A stretch of 64,000 nt of DNA. Origin: Apteryx mantelli. Its lineage: Eukaryota > Chordata > Aves > Apterygiformes > Apterygidae. The notes beneath the pieces were generated by a model that saw only the letters and a list, made by a program, of their open reading frames with translations, did no database searches and was not told the origin of the DNA. The position numbers were made by a program, and so were the translations under genes. The stretch is from the NCBI RefSeq assembly GCF_036417845.1, contig NC_089983.1, positions 19,435,207-19,499,206 on the forward strand. Direction: 5' to 3'. Positions 62,380-64,000 of the stretch are shown here, piece after piece (positions within the stretch are counted from its first letter, which is position 1; each line of letters begins with the position of its first letter).

Positions 62380-62560
62380 CTTGCATTTAATAGCTTCCTT
62401 GTAACCAAATCTTTTTTTGAATTGCTCAAGAGTCTGTGAATCAGTAAAGGCAACTCCTTCAGGCTTAAGAGTGTTTATTCTTTCATTTATGGCTGCCCAC
62501 TGTGGTGTCTTATATAGCTGCTGATAAAACCCTTCAAATTCAATACAGATCACATAGTAG
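62380..62560 (-). CDS. ANKAR: ANKAR exon A (upstream of ankyrin repeats), frame open
   Basis: The acceptor is tttaattacag and the donor is AAG|GTACTT. It contains EFEGFYQQLYKTPQWAAINE; 181 nt ending in phase 0. This is the first ANKAR exon recognised; earlier ones lie beyond 64000 or were not found. Confidence 0.85.
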
Positions 62561-64000
62561 CTGTAATTAAAAAACAAAACCCCCAAGTTAGAAAGAAAAT
62601 ATATTCAAAAACTCTCCATAACATTTTTGGTTTATATTCTTTTCTCAGGATAGCAATTTACATAGATAAAGACAGGAACATGCATGACATACGCTGATTT
62701 TGGTAAAACTTTTTACAACATCCCACACGACTTATCATTAGCAAACTGAGGAAATATGCTCTCAGTAAATCACAGTAAAGCAGACTGCACACACAGCTGA
62801 TTGGAAATCTGTGCTTAATGACTAGTTATTGATGGCTTATTGGTGAACTGTGATAACAGACTACATCCATAAGAGACAAGAAATATGGGGGATTTTTTTA
62901 TTACTGCAGTAAGAAGCTGAAAAAAGGAATGAAGGTGGTATACTAGTGGACTCCCAGTCTGTAATATGTTAGAGAACAGTGTTAGTTGCTCTTCATTGCA
63001 GGAAGAATTAAAGTTTTCAGCTAAATTTGCAGAAAAGAAGGCTTAAATAAATGTAATGAAAAGCTTTCCACTTTAAGTACGGGCAATATAGGAGCACATT
63101 GCCTATTGAAACAGAATCTTCAACCACTGAATGTTATGAAGTAAAATATCTGTTAGGAATGGTCTACAAATACTTCATCTTCACTCAGAACAAGGTCATA
63201 AAACACACGACATCTAGAGGCCCCTTGCAGCCTTACACTGTTACAATGTATGCATTAAATATATATGCCTTGTCCTCCACCTAGCTAATCTTCAGGGTAT
63301 TACTGAAACCAGTAGAATGTAACTAGTTTATATTACCTCAGGAGTCAACTTGTTTTTTAAAGTATTTTCAGTAACTGTAATAGTCAAACAATTGGTAAGA
63401 TTTTAAACCTAAAAATATTTTCATCTTGAAATTCTCTATTTATGAAATATGTTTGAGTAATAGTTTTAGATTAGTTAGCACAAATGAAAGTACTTGGAAT
63501 TTAATACACCTTCATCAAGACTACCACTTTTCTTTACATGAAATGATATAACCATGGCCTCCTATAGGACATTTGAGCATTGTGAAATTTGAAAATAAGA
63601 GAGGACAAAACACAACCACAGCCTCTGCTTATTTTCAAACTTAAACATTAGTTTTATAGTGCTTTTGTAAGAATACCTTCAAATGTTTGGATTTAAGTCA
63701 TTGAAAAAGACAATTAAGGAATCTTATATTTTAAATGTATTTTAATATATCTAAATGAAAAAAATTAATGATTTTTTTTCATTTGTTTCTACAGAACTTT
63801 AGGTTTTCATTATTTCCAGAATAGCAACTACATTATACAAAACCAGTGGTTGCACAAAATTTAGCCAGCAACCCAATTAGATGCATATACAATAGTTTAA
63901 GTAGCATTTGATAGAGTTAAGCTGTTAAAATGAAACTTGGATCAAATTACATTTTCTCTATTAAGCTATAAAAATCTTTATTCCTGTCAAACTTTCATAG
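62561..64000 (-). other. ANKAR upstream intron, partial
   Basis: No exon was accepted here. The ORF encoding the N-terminal part of ANKAR is presumably beyond the window. Confidence 0.5.

Larger units (their letters stand above)
40984..62560 (-). pseudogene. ANKAR: ANKAR (ankyrin and armadillo repeat containing), 18 exons, apparently disabled; N-terminus outside window
   Basis: Exons in transcription order are 62560..62380, 61625..61406, 58943..58742, 57748..57537, 56249..56145, 54799..54555, 54416..54248, 53246..53005, 52815..52662, 52571..52410, 51723..51617, 49754..49632, 48531..48373, 47749..47632, 46943..46834, 45447..45251, 41692..41646 and 41168..40984. They total 2938 nt, about 979 codons of a roughly 1430-residue family. 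The order is ankyrin repeats (GFTLLHHA, ALHLAAQ, TPLLLAA), then armadillo repeats, then a basic tail. Every junction is phase-consistent and no exon has a frameshift. The lesions are TGA at 54341-54339 (Arg in human), TGA at 45282-45280, acceptor AG to AA at 47750-47751, donor GT to AT at 46832-46833, and a GC donor at 53003-53004. I infer recent loss of function. Sequence or assembly error, or a rare defective allele, is the alternative. The molecular role of ANKAR is poorly known. Confidence 0.68.

Noticed and set aside
63337-63374. Possible 38-nt ANKAR exon with ttacag acceptor and GAG|GTAATA donor
   Set aside because: It ends in phase 0 in its only open frame, whereas exon A needs a preceding exon ending with two extra bases.
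1-64000. Search for CRISPR arrays, prokaryotic operons, tRNA or rRNA genes
   Set aside because: The window is vertebrate nuclear DNA with spliced genes. No regularly spaced direct repeats, tRNA-like cloverleaf or rRNA segment was recognised.

Overview
The window looks like repeat-poor vertebrate nuclear DNA, most likely from a bird. It carries four genes in the order PMS1 (minus), ORMDL1 (plus), OSGEPL1 (plus), ANKAR (minus). This is the gene neighbourhood of human 2q32.2 read in the opposite direction. I infer a bird from the short introns, the near absence of interspersed repeats (one old CR1/L3-like fossil recognised), the scattered short microsatellites and two compact CpG islands. A non-avian sauropsid is not excluded.

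Layout. 1-25.0 kb: the 5' part of PMS1 on the minus strand. Five coding exons (4488-22543) encode about residues 1-233, the GHKL ATPase half of the protein; the rest lies to the left of the window. 24.7-25.6 kb: a CpG island forming a head-to-head promoter for PMS1 and ORMDL1, with three evenly spaced GC boxes and a switch in strand composition. 25.1-32.8 kb: ORMDL1, complete, with three coding exons, a 153-residue product and a 3' UTR of about 1.5 kb. 33.0-33.7 kb: a second CpG island, the OSGEPL1 promoter. 34.4-39.5 kb: OSGEPL1, complete, with seven coding exons and a 411-residue product. 41.0-62.6 kb: eighteen exons of ANKAR on the minus strand, tail-to-tail with OSGEPL1; its N-terminal third lies to the right of the window.

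The main finding is that ANKAR appears to be a recently disabled gene. All eighteen exons keep matching phases and I see no frameshift. However, there are two in-frame TGA codons inside conserved armadillo and C-terminal exons, one lost splice acceptor (AG to AA), one lost splice donor (GT to AT) and one GC donor. PMS1, ORMDL1 and OSGEPL1 are intact wherever visible, with canonical GT-AG introns throughout.

The genes do not form one pathway. PMS1 partners MLH1 in MutL-beta, ORMDL1 restrains serine palmitoyltransferase in the ER, and OSGEPL1 makes the t6A37 modification on mitochondrial tRNAs. What they share is regulation: a bidirectional CpG-island promoter, and less than 0.6 kb between the end of ORMDL1 and the start of OSGEPL1. 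I found no RNA genes, CRISPR arrays or intact mobile elements, and no convincing unknown multi-gene system. Exon calls rest on reading frame, splice sites, phase continuity and remembered family sequences; no alignment was run.
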